Positions 1 through 10,800 of a stretch of 21,973 bases of DNA are shown here, piece by piece (the stretch's first letter is position 1; each line of letters starts with the position of its first letter). Source of the DNA: Pelargonium cotyledonis (lineage: Eukaryota; Streptophyta; Magnoliopsida; Geraniales; Geraniaceae); NCBI GenBank assembly GCA_036897625.1, contig JAYMTA010001072.1, positions 1 to 21,973 of the forward strand, given 5' to 3'. The notes under the pieces are model-generated. The model did no database searches and was not told the DNA's origin. It saw only the letters and a program-made list of their open reading frames with translations. The position numbers and the translations under genes are program-made.

Positions 1-334
1 ATGTGGCATTGGTGAATTTTAAATTTTGTCCACGTCAGCTAGACTTGACGGTATCGTTAGGGAATTTGACGGAATGTATCTCACGAGAATGAAAATTGCC
101 CAACTATGACCCAGTGGGAACAAAACAAAGTACAGGGACCCCATGAGAATAAATTGGATAGTACAGGAATCTCAGGGGTACTTATTCCTAAAAAAAAACA
201 GGATTAAAGTTTTCGTTAATGTGGACGATTTTAGCACACTTTCATTAAATGATGTGCAATCCAACACCCGTCGCCTTTCTCCTCGCTTCCGGCGACATCG
301 AAGATCTTGGCGAGTAGGCGCGCCCATTTCATGA

Positions 335-745
335 ACTTGGCGAGTAGGCGAACTTAGCGAGATCCTCGCCTCCGTCCATCGTTGCTTCGCCTCCACCAGC
401 ACCATCTTCTTATGGGCTTTCATTCTTATCGTTGTCACAACCTTCTACCTTAGCTTTCAGGGCGTCGTTGATTCTGGCACTCGCTACCTCTTCGTCTTTT
501 GGGGCGGAAATCAGTGGGAGAAGCAGGTCCGCACCTCCGCCCAAACCCACCGCAACGGTAATATGCCCGTCCTTGTCACCGACGTCGTCGACACTCACGT
601 CTCCCTTGCCCTCGCCAAGCGCGGTGACGGCATCGACAACTTCAACAACTACTACAACCTATCGTTGAAGAAGGCGCGTCAGGACATGCTCAAGAGCCAC
701 GACATCTTCTTCGACAATGACTACGTCGGGAGGCTTCGATGTTGA
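335..745 (+). pseudogene. Broken 5' fragment of UDP-D-glucuronate 4-epimerase (GAE type)
   Basis: One frame is open from 335 to the TGA at 743-745. It reads HRCFASTSTIFLWAF, then YLSFQ, VDSGTRYL, QWEKQVRTSAQTHR, VLVT, HVSLAL, KRGDG and DNFNNYY, followed by SLKKAR. This is the order seen in the N-terminal membrane anchor and the start of the epimerase domain of plant GAE proteins, Golgi enzymes that make UDP-galacturonate for pectin. The NAD-binding loop that normally follows VLVT (GATGFVGS in the family) is missing through small in-frame deletions, and so is the rest of the enzyme of more than 400 residues. There is no start codon at the expected place. A 15-base direct repeat (306-320 and 336-350) lies just upstream. 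The fragment cannot be an active enzyme. It looks like a gene piece captured by the surrounding element. Confidence 0.8.
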
Positions 746-878
746 CGATGACTTTGTCGACGACGAAAGTGACGACATCCCCAATCTTTTCCTCCAACCC
801 CCTCCCGTAACTCAGCCTGAGTCGCCACCCATCTCCGCCGCAGCCACCTCCCCAGATCCATTGTCTGCCTTTTTTTAA
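717..878 (+). other. Short acidic/proline-rich open frame next to the GAE fragment, unrecognised
   Basis: An ATG at 717 opens a 53-codon frame. It begins MTTSGGFDVDDDFVDDESDD, continues through a proline-rich stretch (QPPPVTQPESPP) and an alanine-rich stretch, and ends at TAA 876-878. It overlaps the end of the GAE fragment in another frame. The codon choice is GC-rich like the captured DNA around it and unlike the flanking AT-rich sequence, so it may be a second captured exon. I do not recognise the parent gene. It may equally be a chance reading frame in transduplicated DNA, and I have no evidence of expression. Confidence 0.25.
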
Positions 879-1280
879 TTAAAAAACAAAATTCTTGCCT
901 AGTCATCACCATTTTTATTAATTTTTTGTTTGAAAATGGCACATCATCTCTCATCATAACTCAAAATTGTCCACGTCAGCCCTAGACGCCCACATCAGCA
1001 AAACTTAATGGCTTAGTTAACAAGTAACGGAAGATACTAAATTGGGCTCAAAATTGAAGCGCGATTACAACTCTTATAGAATTATTAATTGGGTACTAAA
1101 TTAAGTTTATGACCAAAGTTTTGGTACTATTTTCTCCTTTAACCCTTATACGTTGGACACTAGGGTTTGGGGTTTCAGCGGACGGGTGAGCCAAACCGCG
1201 GGTTGAGCTTCAGTCCACCGTGGGCCGCACCCTGTCTTATTGCTTAGCAGGGCGGTTACGGGTTGAAAATACACAGCCCT

Positions 1281-1416
1281 AGGCTATGGTGAGGCGAGCC
1301 TTGGCCTTGTTGAGGTGAGCCAGGGAACCTCCGGTGAAAAGAGCCTTGGTCAGATATTGTTGAGGTGAGCCAAAAGGTCCTTACTAAGACTAGCCTTGGT
1401 CAACCTTGAGGTGAGC
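1281..1416. repeat. Degenerate minisatellite, unit about 45-50 bp
   Basis: The word TTGAGGTGAGC recurs at 1310-1320, 1360-1370 and 1406-1416. The partner word AGCCTTGG(T/C) recurs at 1297, 1342 and 1392. The two alternate with a 45-50 bp period, giving about two and a half diverged units. Related words such as GGGTGAGCC also occur just upstream (about 1183-1215). No coding role is visible, and it lies between the left transposon-like region and the MYB80 promoter. Confidence 0.6.
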
Positions 1417-1440
1417 TAAGATAAAAGAGAGAAAAATAAG

Positions 1441-2199
1441 ACTTGTTTTTTATTTTATTTTTTTGTTTAAGAAAATGAAAGAAGAAAGGCAGGCAAAGCC
1501 AATAGGCAAACAGGAGAGACATGCAATTGTTCCCAAAAAGAAAGTTAAACGAAAACTCAGCCCATCATCTTGGATCTTGATTCTTGCCGCCAACAAAGCA
1601 ACACAACACAACACAACACAGCCCCGGTAATTAGGGAAAGGAAGAGCAAGGAGCTGTTTGTTACTTTTATTTATGATACCACCCACCCACCCGCACGTGA
1701 ACCACAAACAAAACAAAACAAAACAACAAATGTTGTTTTGCGGACAATACATGACTCTCACCGCACGAGCAACAAACAACAAGCAACAAGCGACCTTAGC
1801 TTGTGCAAAGTAGAAAGCTTTTGTGTGACCAATGTAGAAAGCCACCAACATTTGCATGCAAACCCTCCCAGCAGAAGATAAATGAAACTAGAAAGAAAAT
1901 GAGTGTCAACCCAAGAGAGAAGAGTTGACCGAGCATCTTCTGGGTGAGCTACCTGCACATCTCTCACACGCACAGCAGCGTTGAATTCTTTAATCAGATC
2001 ATGCACCTTTGATGCACTCTCTCTCACACTGATACACACACACACCCCATGCAAATGCAATAGGAACAAATTCTGTTTTCTTTATTATATAAACCATTTC
2101 AAGATTAGCATGGCTTCACTAACACACTAGAAAATTCTCCTCCTCTCTTTTATTACACTCTATCATCTTTTATATAAGAACTGACAAACAGAGAAAAAG
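1441..2199 (+). promoter_or_regulatory. Upstream region of MYB80
   Basis: No convincing gene lies here; the reading frames on both strands are low-complexity and have no recognisable domains. The region holds simple CA/AAC tracts (about 1600-1620 and 1708-1730). It has two E-box-type hexamers, CAATTG at 1524-1529 and CACGTG at 1694-1699. It also has ATGCAAA-type words near 1855 and 2048. In Arabidopsis, MYB80 lies downstream of the tapetal factors DYT1, TDF1 and AMS, and AMS is a bHLH protein that binds CANNTG. The E-boxes are therefore plausible but unproven control sites. Confidence 0.4.
2086..2093 (+). promoter_or_regulatory. Likely TATA box of MYB80
   Basis: TATATAAA stands 107 bases before the MYB80 ATG, which would leave a 5' leader of about 75-80 bases. 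A second TATATAAG at 2171-2178 is only 22 bases from the ATG, probably too close to be the main box. The choice is inferred from spacing. Confidence 0.5.
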
Positions 2200-3481
2200 A
2201 TGGGACGCATACCTTGCTGCGAGAAGGACAACGTCAAAAGGGGCCAGTGGACACCTGAAGAAGACAACAAGCTCTCTTCCTACATTGCCCAGCATGGCAC
2301 CCGAAACTGGCGTCTCATCCCCAAGAATGCTGGTTTGTTTCTCAATTTCTTTCCCTTTCTTGCTTGCTCATGATACATACACATAACATGAAATTGAACT
2401 AACTCCATCTTTTCACAAAAACAAGGACTCCAAAGATGCGGTAAGAGCTGTAGGCTGCGATGGACTAATTACCTTCGCCCAGATCTGAAGCATGGTCAAT
2501 TCTCAGATGCAGAGGAGCAAACCATTGTGAAGCTGCATGCCGTTGTTGGCAACCGGTTAGTAAAGCAATTCCCATCTTTCATCAACTAGAAAGAACCATC
2601 AATATTCTTTCCGAACTGAGCAATTACCACTCTGGACATCTAAGGAGAGGCATTTAGCATTCAAAACCTGCTTTAATTCACAAAAACTACTTACTATCAA
2701 AGCAATAAAAGCAAGCAAACATAATGTCATCACAATAACCGGGCCTTACATTACATACAGGTGGTCTCTCATTGCGGCTCAGCTGCCTGGCCGTACTGAC
2801 AATGATGTCAAAAATCACTGGAACACCAAGCTGAAAAAGAAGCTTTCCGGCATGGGGATTGATCCAGTAACCCACAAACCATTCTCCCATCTCATGGCTG
2901 AGATTGCCAACACATTGGCACCCCCTCAGGTGGCTCACCTTGCAGAAGCAGCCCTTGGCTGCTTTAAAGATGAAATGCTCCACCTCCTTACCAAGAAGCG
3001 CATTGATTTTCAGCTTCAACAATCTAACGTGGCACCAGGGAACACCACAAACCCTTATATGCCAAATAAATACGATGACAAAAATGATACCATAGAGAAA
3101 ATCAAGCTTGGATTATCAAGGGCAATACAAGACCCTGACATGCTACCCTTAAATAGGCCTTGGGACATAGCAGGAGGAGCATCTGCAAATTTTGCAGGTT
3201 CCTACAGTGCTTTCCCTGGGTCAGTCTCAGGATCTCAGTATGGGCCAACATCTTTGACCAATGAAGGTGCTGGATCGCCATGGAACCAGAGCATGTGTAC
3301 AGGAAGTACGTGCACAGCAGGGGATCAGCAACGCAGATTGCATGAAAAACTTGATGAAGATGATGGGGAGGAATCCCAAGGTAGAAAAGATATTAGCAAT
3401 CTATCAAGCATATTCAATTCTGATTGTGTCCTATGGGATTTAACCTCCGACGACCTAATGAATCCTACTCCAAAAGTTTGA
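2200..3481 (+). CDS. MYB80: R2R3-MYB transcription factor MYB80 (MYB103/MS188 type)
   Basis: The coding exons are 2200-2332, 2426-2555 and 2761-3481, giving 327 residues; Arabidopsis MYB80 is about 320. The splice sites are GT-AG and both introns fall inside the MYB domain at the positions usual for R2R3 genes. The protein starts [21 protein letters not shown]2 spans about residues 14-61 with three spaced tryptophans. R3 spans about 67-116, with its first tryptophan replaced by Phe (HGQFSD), as is normal. The motif [13 protein letters not shown] follows directly, then a conserved stretch containing [20 protein letters not shown]. The tail ends near [20 protein letters not shown]. These regions mark the MYB80 subgroup. 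In Arabidopsis this nuclear factor acts in the anther tapetum and controls tapetal cell death, callose dissolution and pollen wall formation; loss causes male sterility. The frame is intact and the gene looks functional. Confidence 0.93.
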
Positions 3482-3705
3482 AAATCTTAAGTAACTGGGA
3501 GGGTAGATGTAGAATTCCCGATTTAATAGTAAGAATAAACTTTTTCATGGAAATAACAAATAATGTAAATGTAAATAAACCTCATTTCATAAATTGAATT
3601 AATATTTATCAACAATAGCACATCTCTATTTAAACTATTTTATATTCTCAATTCTTTTCTCCCTTCCCTACTATATTCTCTCACCAGTAAATTATGCAGT
3701 ACACC
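3482..3705. other. Short convergent intergenic region (3' ends of MYB80 and PA200)
   Basis: Only 224 bases separate the two stop codons. AATAAA on the plus strand at 3534-3539 and 3574-3579 would serve MYB80 cleavage and polyadenylation. No canonical AATAAA is visible on the minus strand here, only AT-rich variants, which is common in plants. The two 3' UTRs probably run close together or overlap. Confidence 0.6.
3534..3579 (+). terminator. Candidate polyadenylation signals of MYB80
   Basis: AATAAA occurs at 3534-3539 and 3574-3579, which is 53 and 93 bases past the stop codon, in AT-rich DNA. Plant signals are loose, so the assignment rests on position. Confidence 0.45.
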
Positions 3706-3747
3706 TCAAGCAAAATATGATGATGAAGATGATGTATCAGCAAGAAC
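3706..3747 (-). other. PA200: Last coding exon of PA200, 20S-docking C terminus
   Basis: This 42-nt exon encodes VLADTSSSSSYFA and the stop. In yeast Blm10 and mammalian PA200 the extreme C terminus is an HbYX-type tail (YYA) that inserts into a pocket of the 20S alpha ring. Here the last three residues are YFA, with Phe in the penultimate position, so the tail is HbYX-like and not canonical. The serine run ahead of it is probably flexible. Confidence 0.8.
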
Positions 3748-4301
3748 CTGCAATTGTCAATTATAATTATTTTAGAACATCAATAATTACCAATTTTCTA
3801 ATAGAAAGTTGAATGTCAAAGTAATAACTGTTTGAATACCTCAAGTTGCTCTTCAGTAAAAGAATCCTTCTGGACATTCCATGTATCTGCATGAGTCCGC
3901 CGGAATTCAGCTACTGCTTTTGTAACAGTTGACTTCACAGGTGATGGCTCTCCATTAAATCGAGCCAGTAATGTAACATGCTCAGGCAACCAACTGAGAA
4001 AAAAATGTTGACAGTGTTAACAGAAGTACAATCGTATAATGAAAAAGAACAGCCATTTTTGTCTTCCAAATTCCTTTTCCCAACCAGTAGTTTAAAGCCT
4101 AAGGGAAAACAGTATTAATAAATTATAATCTTTAACTCTTCCCATCAATGGACCCTCCATCGAAAGAACCTCATTTGAGCAAACAAGATGATTTCATCAT
4201 TATATAAAAGCTAGAGAGCTGAACGAATTTTGTCTAGTGAAGACCAAAGACACTAATTTTATCATTTTAAAAGAAAGCTTAGCCATGGAAATAAAGATCA
4301 C

Positions 4302-4347
<46 letters not shown>

Positions 4348-7300
4348 CATACATAGATATTTTTTGTGACCTAACCAACCTGTAACGATCTAAAAGGTTG
4401 TTTTATTTTTATTTTCCACAATTTCGCTCTGTTATGAATGAAACAAGCAAGCTTGTCAGAAGTTGGGACAGAGAAAACAAGATGTCAATAACCAGGAGAA
4501 GGCTAATTAGTGATGTATATGTTATGTACTTTGTTTATATTCTAATTCTATAGAATCTATACATCAATATAGAGTCACCAGTCAAGGTAACTCATTGTGT
4601 TTGAAGGTGTCTCACTCATATTTAAATGTCCAGGCAAAATGACCACCAAGAGAAATATAACTTTCTGAGCAAAAGATACTTTTATGTAATGTCGAAAACA
4701 GTGTCTACAATACTTCTAAGCTCTTCATATAGGTATACGTAAATGCCTTTACCAGTAAAACATAGGATCAATAAATTATAGTATATTCCCAGTATTAATT
4801 ACAAAAACATCAAGTTATATAGGGAAAACTTCAATTAATAGGTAATAACAGACAAATCCTACACACTTAAATGTATAATTTCAATTTCTATATTCTAGCT
4901 GTCCCCGCGCCACACACCAATCTGTTAGCCAAACTTGTCACTGTTTATATGAACTGTGTAGTTGAGAATGAGAATGTAAAAAATATCAGTCTTTACATGT
5001 TTATGGGAAGTTATTGTGAACTATTTAAACAAAAGACAGGTTGGCCAATAACATCAGATCTAACTTACTTTGCAATCAAAACCCAACAACTACCGATCAA
5101 AAATTGGATATCATGTTAGGCACTTTGGACCATTTCATACATAGCCATCATTGCTGCATAATTTTGAATTTGTGTAAAACGTGCAGTTGTTTATATTAAC
5201 TGTAAAACATAGACACACCTGGGAATATCATAAGGGACTGACATGACAGAAGCTGCCAATGCAAGTACAGCACCATGTACAAAAGCCACCGACTGTCCGG
5301 CTCTCAAATTTCTGCATTCACCATATAATAAAGAAATTGTAGCTTAGATTTAACTACAAGCATGTCAAACAAAGATCAGATTGCTAGCTATTGCACCGAA
5401 GTACCTATGAACACGCCAACACTATCCAAGTTTCACTGGTTGTAGAAAATTTTCATCCATTATTGTCATTCATTTTCTTTACTAAATAACAAAATAGGAC
5501 ATGCATGTCCTGTGTCTGACACAATGTCCTCCAGGACACTTGTATTATTTAAGTGCCCATTCTCCCTAGGTTGTTGTAGAGAGTGCGAGAGAACATTTTT
5601 TTTTCTTTATAGTCATGGATATCCAGGTGAATCCACGATGCATCAAATATAGAAGATAGATTTCAAAATAAACCGCAATTATAATTCAGGGGAAATGGAC
5701 CAAGGATGATGAATAAAACACTTCTGTCTGAGGTCACTTCTCTTCCACCTGCTATCGATATACTAAATGGTGCACATCCATTTTTCATTTTAAATTCCAT
5801 GAATTAAAATTATGTTTATTAGAACAGCGAATTCCCTTGGGGCAGCAGCTGAACAAGTAAATGGGTCTTGACTCATGGCATCCAAATTTTATGAATGAAC
5901 GAATGAACAGAAAGTAGGCATGCATTAAATCATATTGAATGTATTTTTTTCCACTATCCAGAAGGTAAATACTAAATACAACAACCAACAAGAAGCTTAG
6001 AGACATAGCAATTCACCTCTGCTTTCTCTTCCTTAAAATGATATTTCCCTCCTTGTAAGCTCTATCACGAAAATCTCTAGCTAGATCTTCATCTCCACCC
6101 TTCATCAAGCCTGCTAGAACAGCTGCAGCATGCTCTCTTACCTGACCCAGCAATTAACTAATTTTAGTAAAGAATTACCGAGTCTTGATTTCTTATGTGT
6201 CACAAAAAAGTAGCTCAAAAAGTATCTAAACACAAATTCGAGCTTCGTGCTTTCTTTCCTTTTCTTTTAAGAATTTCAGGGATGTACATATTGTTAAACA
6301 GAATCCAAGTGGCAAAAGATATTTACAAAAATACACTCTCCTAATGTATATATTTTTTTAAAAGTAATCAAATAAATAAACAAATCAAGTCATCTAAGAG
6401 AGATGATAAGTTGAATGCCCTATTCAACATTGCTATTCAGTTAAGATTTCAGTAAGAGCTTGCCTCCACTTGTTGGTCTGTAAGCAGCTTTTCAACAGTT
6501 CTCCAGATCTGCAATTTCTTCTCGCTTGAGAGAATGAAAGTGTGCCTGTTATGAAAAGTCGAGAATTTCAATTACATCCACATACAGCAGATTTCTTGTC
6601 TCATCATGAAAGACAACAACAAAAAATATATAAAGTACGTTAGAGAAAATGTTGAAACTTGAAAGTGCTGATGAAAAAGTCTCACGTTGAAAATATATAA
6701 GTGAATAAAATATATATAATGATGAAAGTCAAATCCTACTGATATGGTTGACATTTTAGTAGTAAAAACTCAAGCCTTAATTTATAATCCAATATTAAAA
6801 TTTATTAGAGCAGGTTTTGATCTAAACATCTTTCCGATTGTGTAATTTCCCCGTTCTGTCTCTGGTCTACATGCAAAAGAACATGCCTGCAGTGCCCAGA
6901 AATTCAATCCGGGCATCTGTCAAGTTGTGTAATCTTCCCTTCTGGTCTACACTGTATATGCAAAAGAGCAAACCTGTCGTGCCTAAATGTGAGGATTGTT
7001 GATTGTGCACGTGTTGAACCCACAATAGCAGATGTAAGACCCGCAGGTTAAGAGTGATGAATGTGGTGATAAAATGTCTCACATTGGAAAAATAAAAGAG
7101 TAAGAAACATATAAAGATAAAGATGAAATTCTACTAAGAAGATTTGACCTTTAGGTATGGGAACCTCAAGCATTTGCGTGGCCTATTATTAAAAAACTAA
7201 CATGAATCTAAATATAATGAAAAAAATAACATGTTATATCACTTTCATAAAAAGTTGAAAGCACACCAGTATCTCGGGTGAAACACTGTGCCTTTGGGGA

Positions 7301-7850
7301 AACAAAGAAAACCCTCTATATCTAGAAATAATAATCAAATTGAAGGAATGAATTCCATAAAAGACAGTCAACAGATCAGATGATCAACCCTTCTAGCCGA
7401 ATAGCTAAAACTAGATAAACTTTGCTTTAAGAAGACAAAAAAAAAAAAAAAAAATCTGAGAGAGGGACAAACACATGTAAAGGGGAATCTAACCACACCT
7501 GTACATAAAACTTCTCAGATATGTCAGAGTAGCTGATCTAGTCCGCCAGTTTGAATCATTGGCTGAAGAAAGAATCACAGATACAGCCTTCTGGAGATGG
7601 GGTTCCCAGAAAATCCTCCATTTCAGCAATTCGAAAGCTGCTTTGGCCAATGTTGATAGGTCTTTATTTGATGTTCTCTTTAATAAGATGGTAGCAGTTT
7701 ATTAGTCATGGATGTCTTGTGCAATGCACACAAACTAGCCAGAAACAAAAACTGCATAACATGATTTAGACTGTACTACATCTAATTGCTTGAAAGAAAA
7801 AACACCTCAAGTAATGAAAGAAATATTAAAACTTAGTAAATGATTTTATA

Positions 7851-7885
<35 letters not shown>

Positions 7886-10800
7886 CAAAACATAAGACAA
7901 CAAACAAGGATGAAGAATTTCAACACGTGAATTACATAAAATTCATATAACCTGTACCAAATGGCATCAAAAACGGGCTGGTGCTTAAGATGGTGAAGAA
8001 TCCACATACAGAATAATATTCAAGCATTCGTAACATGGACCAAATATAATATGAAGATTTCAGTTCCAGCAACTTTGATCTACTATTTGAAATTCAACTG
8101 AAAAGGTTAGAACTCCAGGAAAATCACATTCTTCAGGATCAACTAGCGTTGAACGCTTGGAACTAACTATCAACCCTTTCTTAAAATGTTGAATATCTAA
8201 GAAATTTCATCTGGCTATCTTCCTATATATACATGCATCTCCAGAGCATGTACAAAAGAATCTCCTGTCAGAGCAGGAAATATATCAGACTTTATCTTTC
8301 ATTGCTTTCCTAAGGATTTTAACCTTTCAAATTTTAATGAATAGTGTATGTCTATCGTCTTCTTAAATATGAAGGCATCTACAGAAGCATGTGCCGAAAA
8401 CTAAGTCAACATAAGCTTAGCATAGTTCCTTTTCTAACTGCTGCAACTTTGACACATAATTATATTTGAGGATTTTGTGTCAAGACCAAGAAGAGACATT
8501 AAGACATCGAACACAAAACATAAGACTAATAATATAACATAATAAAATTTGTGTTGTGCTTACAAGCAAGGAAATCACGGGATATATAAGTCCCACAATT
8601 ATGTCCAGCAGATAGGAGGATCTTCCTGACTTCAAAGATGCAATGATAAAATGGAATAACTACACAAGTGAAGAAAAATAAACTCATTAGCAGAGTATCA
8701 AGGATAATATAAATTATGTTTAACATTACTGCATATATGAGTACCGTTTCCATCCATTTGACATCATCTAGTGAGTCACTGTTCAAATGCCCATTTTGCT
8801 GACTTATATCTGTCATGTTCTCCATATTGTCTGAATGACTGCTATTTTGAATATTTGTGACTGCTTCTGATGCTCGTTCTGTCAGAAAAACGACCCAACT
8901 ATTTTTCTCTTTACCTTGGTTATCAACATCGCTGTTTCCCATATCATGTGAATGATCATGAGCAGATAATGTATGAAGTCGAATATTAGAGCACAGCACA
9001 GAGAGAGTCACACCAATAGTTTCCCTTACCTGTGACATACAGAGCTTGCATCAAAACATGACAAGGACATAATAACAAAAGCTCAATACAAAAATGGATT
9101 AAACAAAATTCCATATAATGTTCCATATTCTCCCATCAATAAATAGAGAAGGTTAATTTCCTTTCACAACGAAATATCAAATTAAGAGTCGAGCTTCATT
9201 AAGTATGCACCAACAAAAAAATGCAAAACAATTTGGACATGCTTTCAAGAAATTGTTAAATTTCAATACTGGCCCAACATAGAGTTCGGGTTTCCATTAT
9301 TAAAGTAAGAGGCCAATCTTATTAGTAGGGTTCCACTTGTACCTTTATATATAGCTCGTTTCTTTCTTATTTTATCCATTTGATACTTTGTTTCATTGCC
9401 ACTTCCAACACTCTCCTCACATGCGAGTTTCACATTTTTCCTTTTACTGTGACCTCGACACATGCACAATAGGAGACCTTTTTTAAATTAAGGATCCCCC
9501 TCCCGTTTAGTCATTTTTATTCTACGAGTGGGTCATTGCAAGTGGACTGGAGACCATGTGGGGAGGCAACACAAATGGCCCAAGGCCCAGATCAAAATCT
9601 GCTCCATAATAATTTGATATTGCGCTAACATCCAAAGGCTTGCGCTTCTCATACTAAAATGTAACCTTTTCTAGTAAGGTTTGACTTACAACTTTATATA
9701 TAGCACATTTCATTTGTATTTTAGCCACGCGGAACTATATTTAATCACCACTATCAACAGAAACCTTGCCGGAAATACAGAGATAATACTAAATACTCCA
9801 AAAATTTATCACTACACTATGTTGAAATTTTTATAAAGCCAATCAAGCCAGAACTTGGATAAGATGTTCTTTGTGACGAGTAATAATTTGCTTCACTTAA
9901 TTAAGAAAATAACTCCCTGATTTGGAAATATACAGATAAATGTAAGGAAATTTAGTAACAATCCTAAATGTTAAAGTGAGATAATAGCATGCTTACTTGT
10001 GCGGATGAGTGGTTCATATTTCCCAATAATTCATCCAGAAGTTTATTATGGAGTTGTATCTCAGTTGTTGGCATGCTTTGTGGGGATATTTCTATTAGAG
10101 CAGCAGAAAGAAAAGCATAGCGCTTTGCAACAACAGTGGTAGTTGCTGTGGGAGGTAAAGGTGTCATCAAACTGTCCAAAATTCTGTGTCTCAAAATTGG
10201 AACTCTTGTACCAAATTTCCCCTTTCCAGTAACTGCATACCGTATGCATGCCGCCCACTCAGGTATAGATTCCACTGATTGTGCTAAAAGAATATTTTGC
10301 AACTGGACTACCATCCAGCTGTCCCATGCTCCTAAAAGACCATCAACATCAGAATGCAATATCCCAGCCAAAGCTTCAGCAGCAACACACTGCCTAGACC
10401 TCTCTTTGGCATTTGTAAACTCCTCCAACGAACTTCTAAGTGAAATCAAAACAGGCATGCCACATTCTTGTACTAATCGCTTAAATATTCGTGCAAAATT
10501 TGAGTAAAAAGTATCACTTCCTAATAAAGAGATCCAACTAGGAGTACGTGGCCATGAAGCTGAAAAGTCAAAGTAAAAGCGTGTGATTGATTTGTCTGCT
10601 AGACTCTGGAAAGAAGAATTTCCATAGTTTCCTCGGGAAGATGTGCTGTCAGCATCAGTAACTATATGTATATGAGAAAGACTATTTAAAGTTTCATTGA
10701 AAAATCCCTCTTCCTGAAAAATTTGACACAATGCCACTTCAATGGATGATTTAACATTTCCTTGTGAATCCCCAGAAACGACAGATTGTTCCTCAGCTGA

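Larger units (their letters stand above)
1..1140. mobile_element. Probable non-autonomous DNA transposon with captured gene fragments (Pack-MULE-like, boundaries uncertain)
   Basis: The outer parts are AT-rich and non-coding, while about 250-870 is GC-rich and coding-like, with a decayed piece of a UDP-glucuronate epimerase gene. The 14-mer TTGTCCACGTCAGC occurs at 26-39 and again in the same orientation at 967-980, and each copy is followed shortly by TAGAC. This suggests related terminal or subterminal sequences on both sides of the captured segment. The right outer part (about 985-1140) resembles the end of a repetitive element, but I could not pair it with a clean terminal inverted repeat, and the left end may lie outside the window. 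No transposase is present. Gene-fragment capture is typical of Mutator-like Pack-MULEs, and Helitrons also do it. The class is an inference. Confidence 0.45.

Noticed and set aside
1450-2069. Several reading frames of 100-135 codons on both strands
   Set aside because: They are low-complexity, overlap one another and the MYB80 promoter, and carry no domain or codon bias.
4871-5119. Plus-strand frame of 82 codons
   Set aside because: It lies within a PA200 intron, is AT-rich and has no similarity I recognise.
6867-7082. Minus-strand frame of 71 codons
   Set aside because: It falls in the non-coding interior of TRIM copy 1; two similar CTGGTCTACA-type words there are internal repeats of the element.
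9263-9469. Minus-strand frame of 68 codons
   Set aside because: It falls in an LTR of TRIM copy 2.
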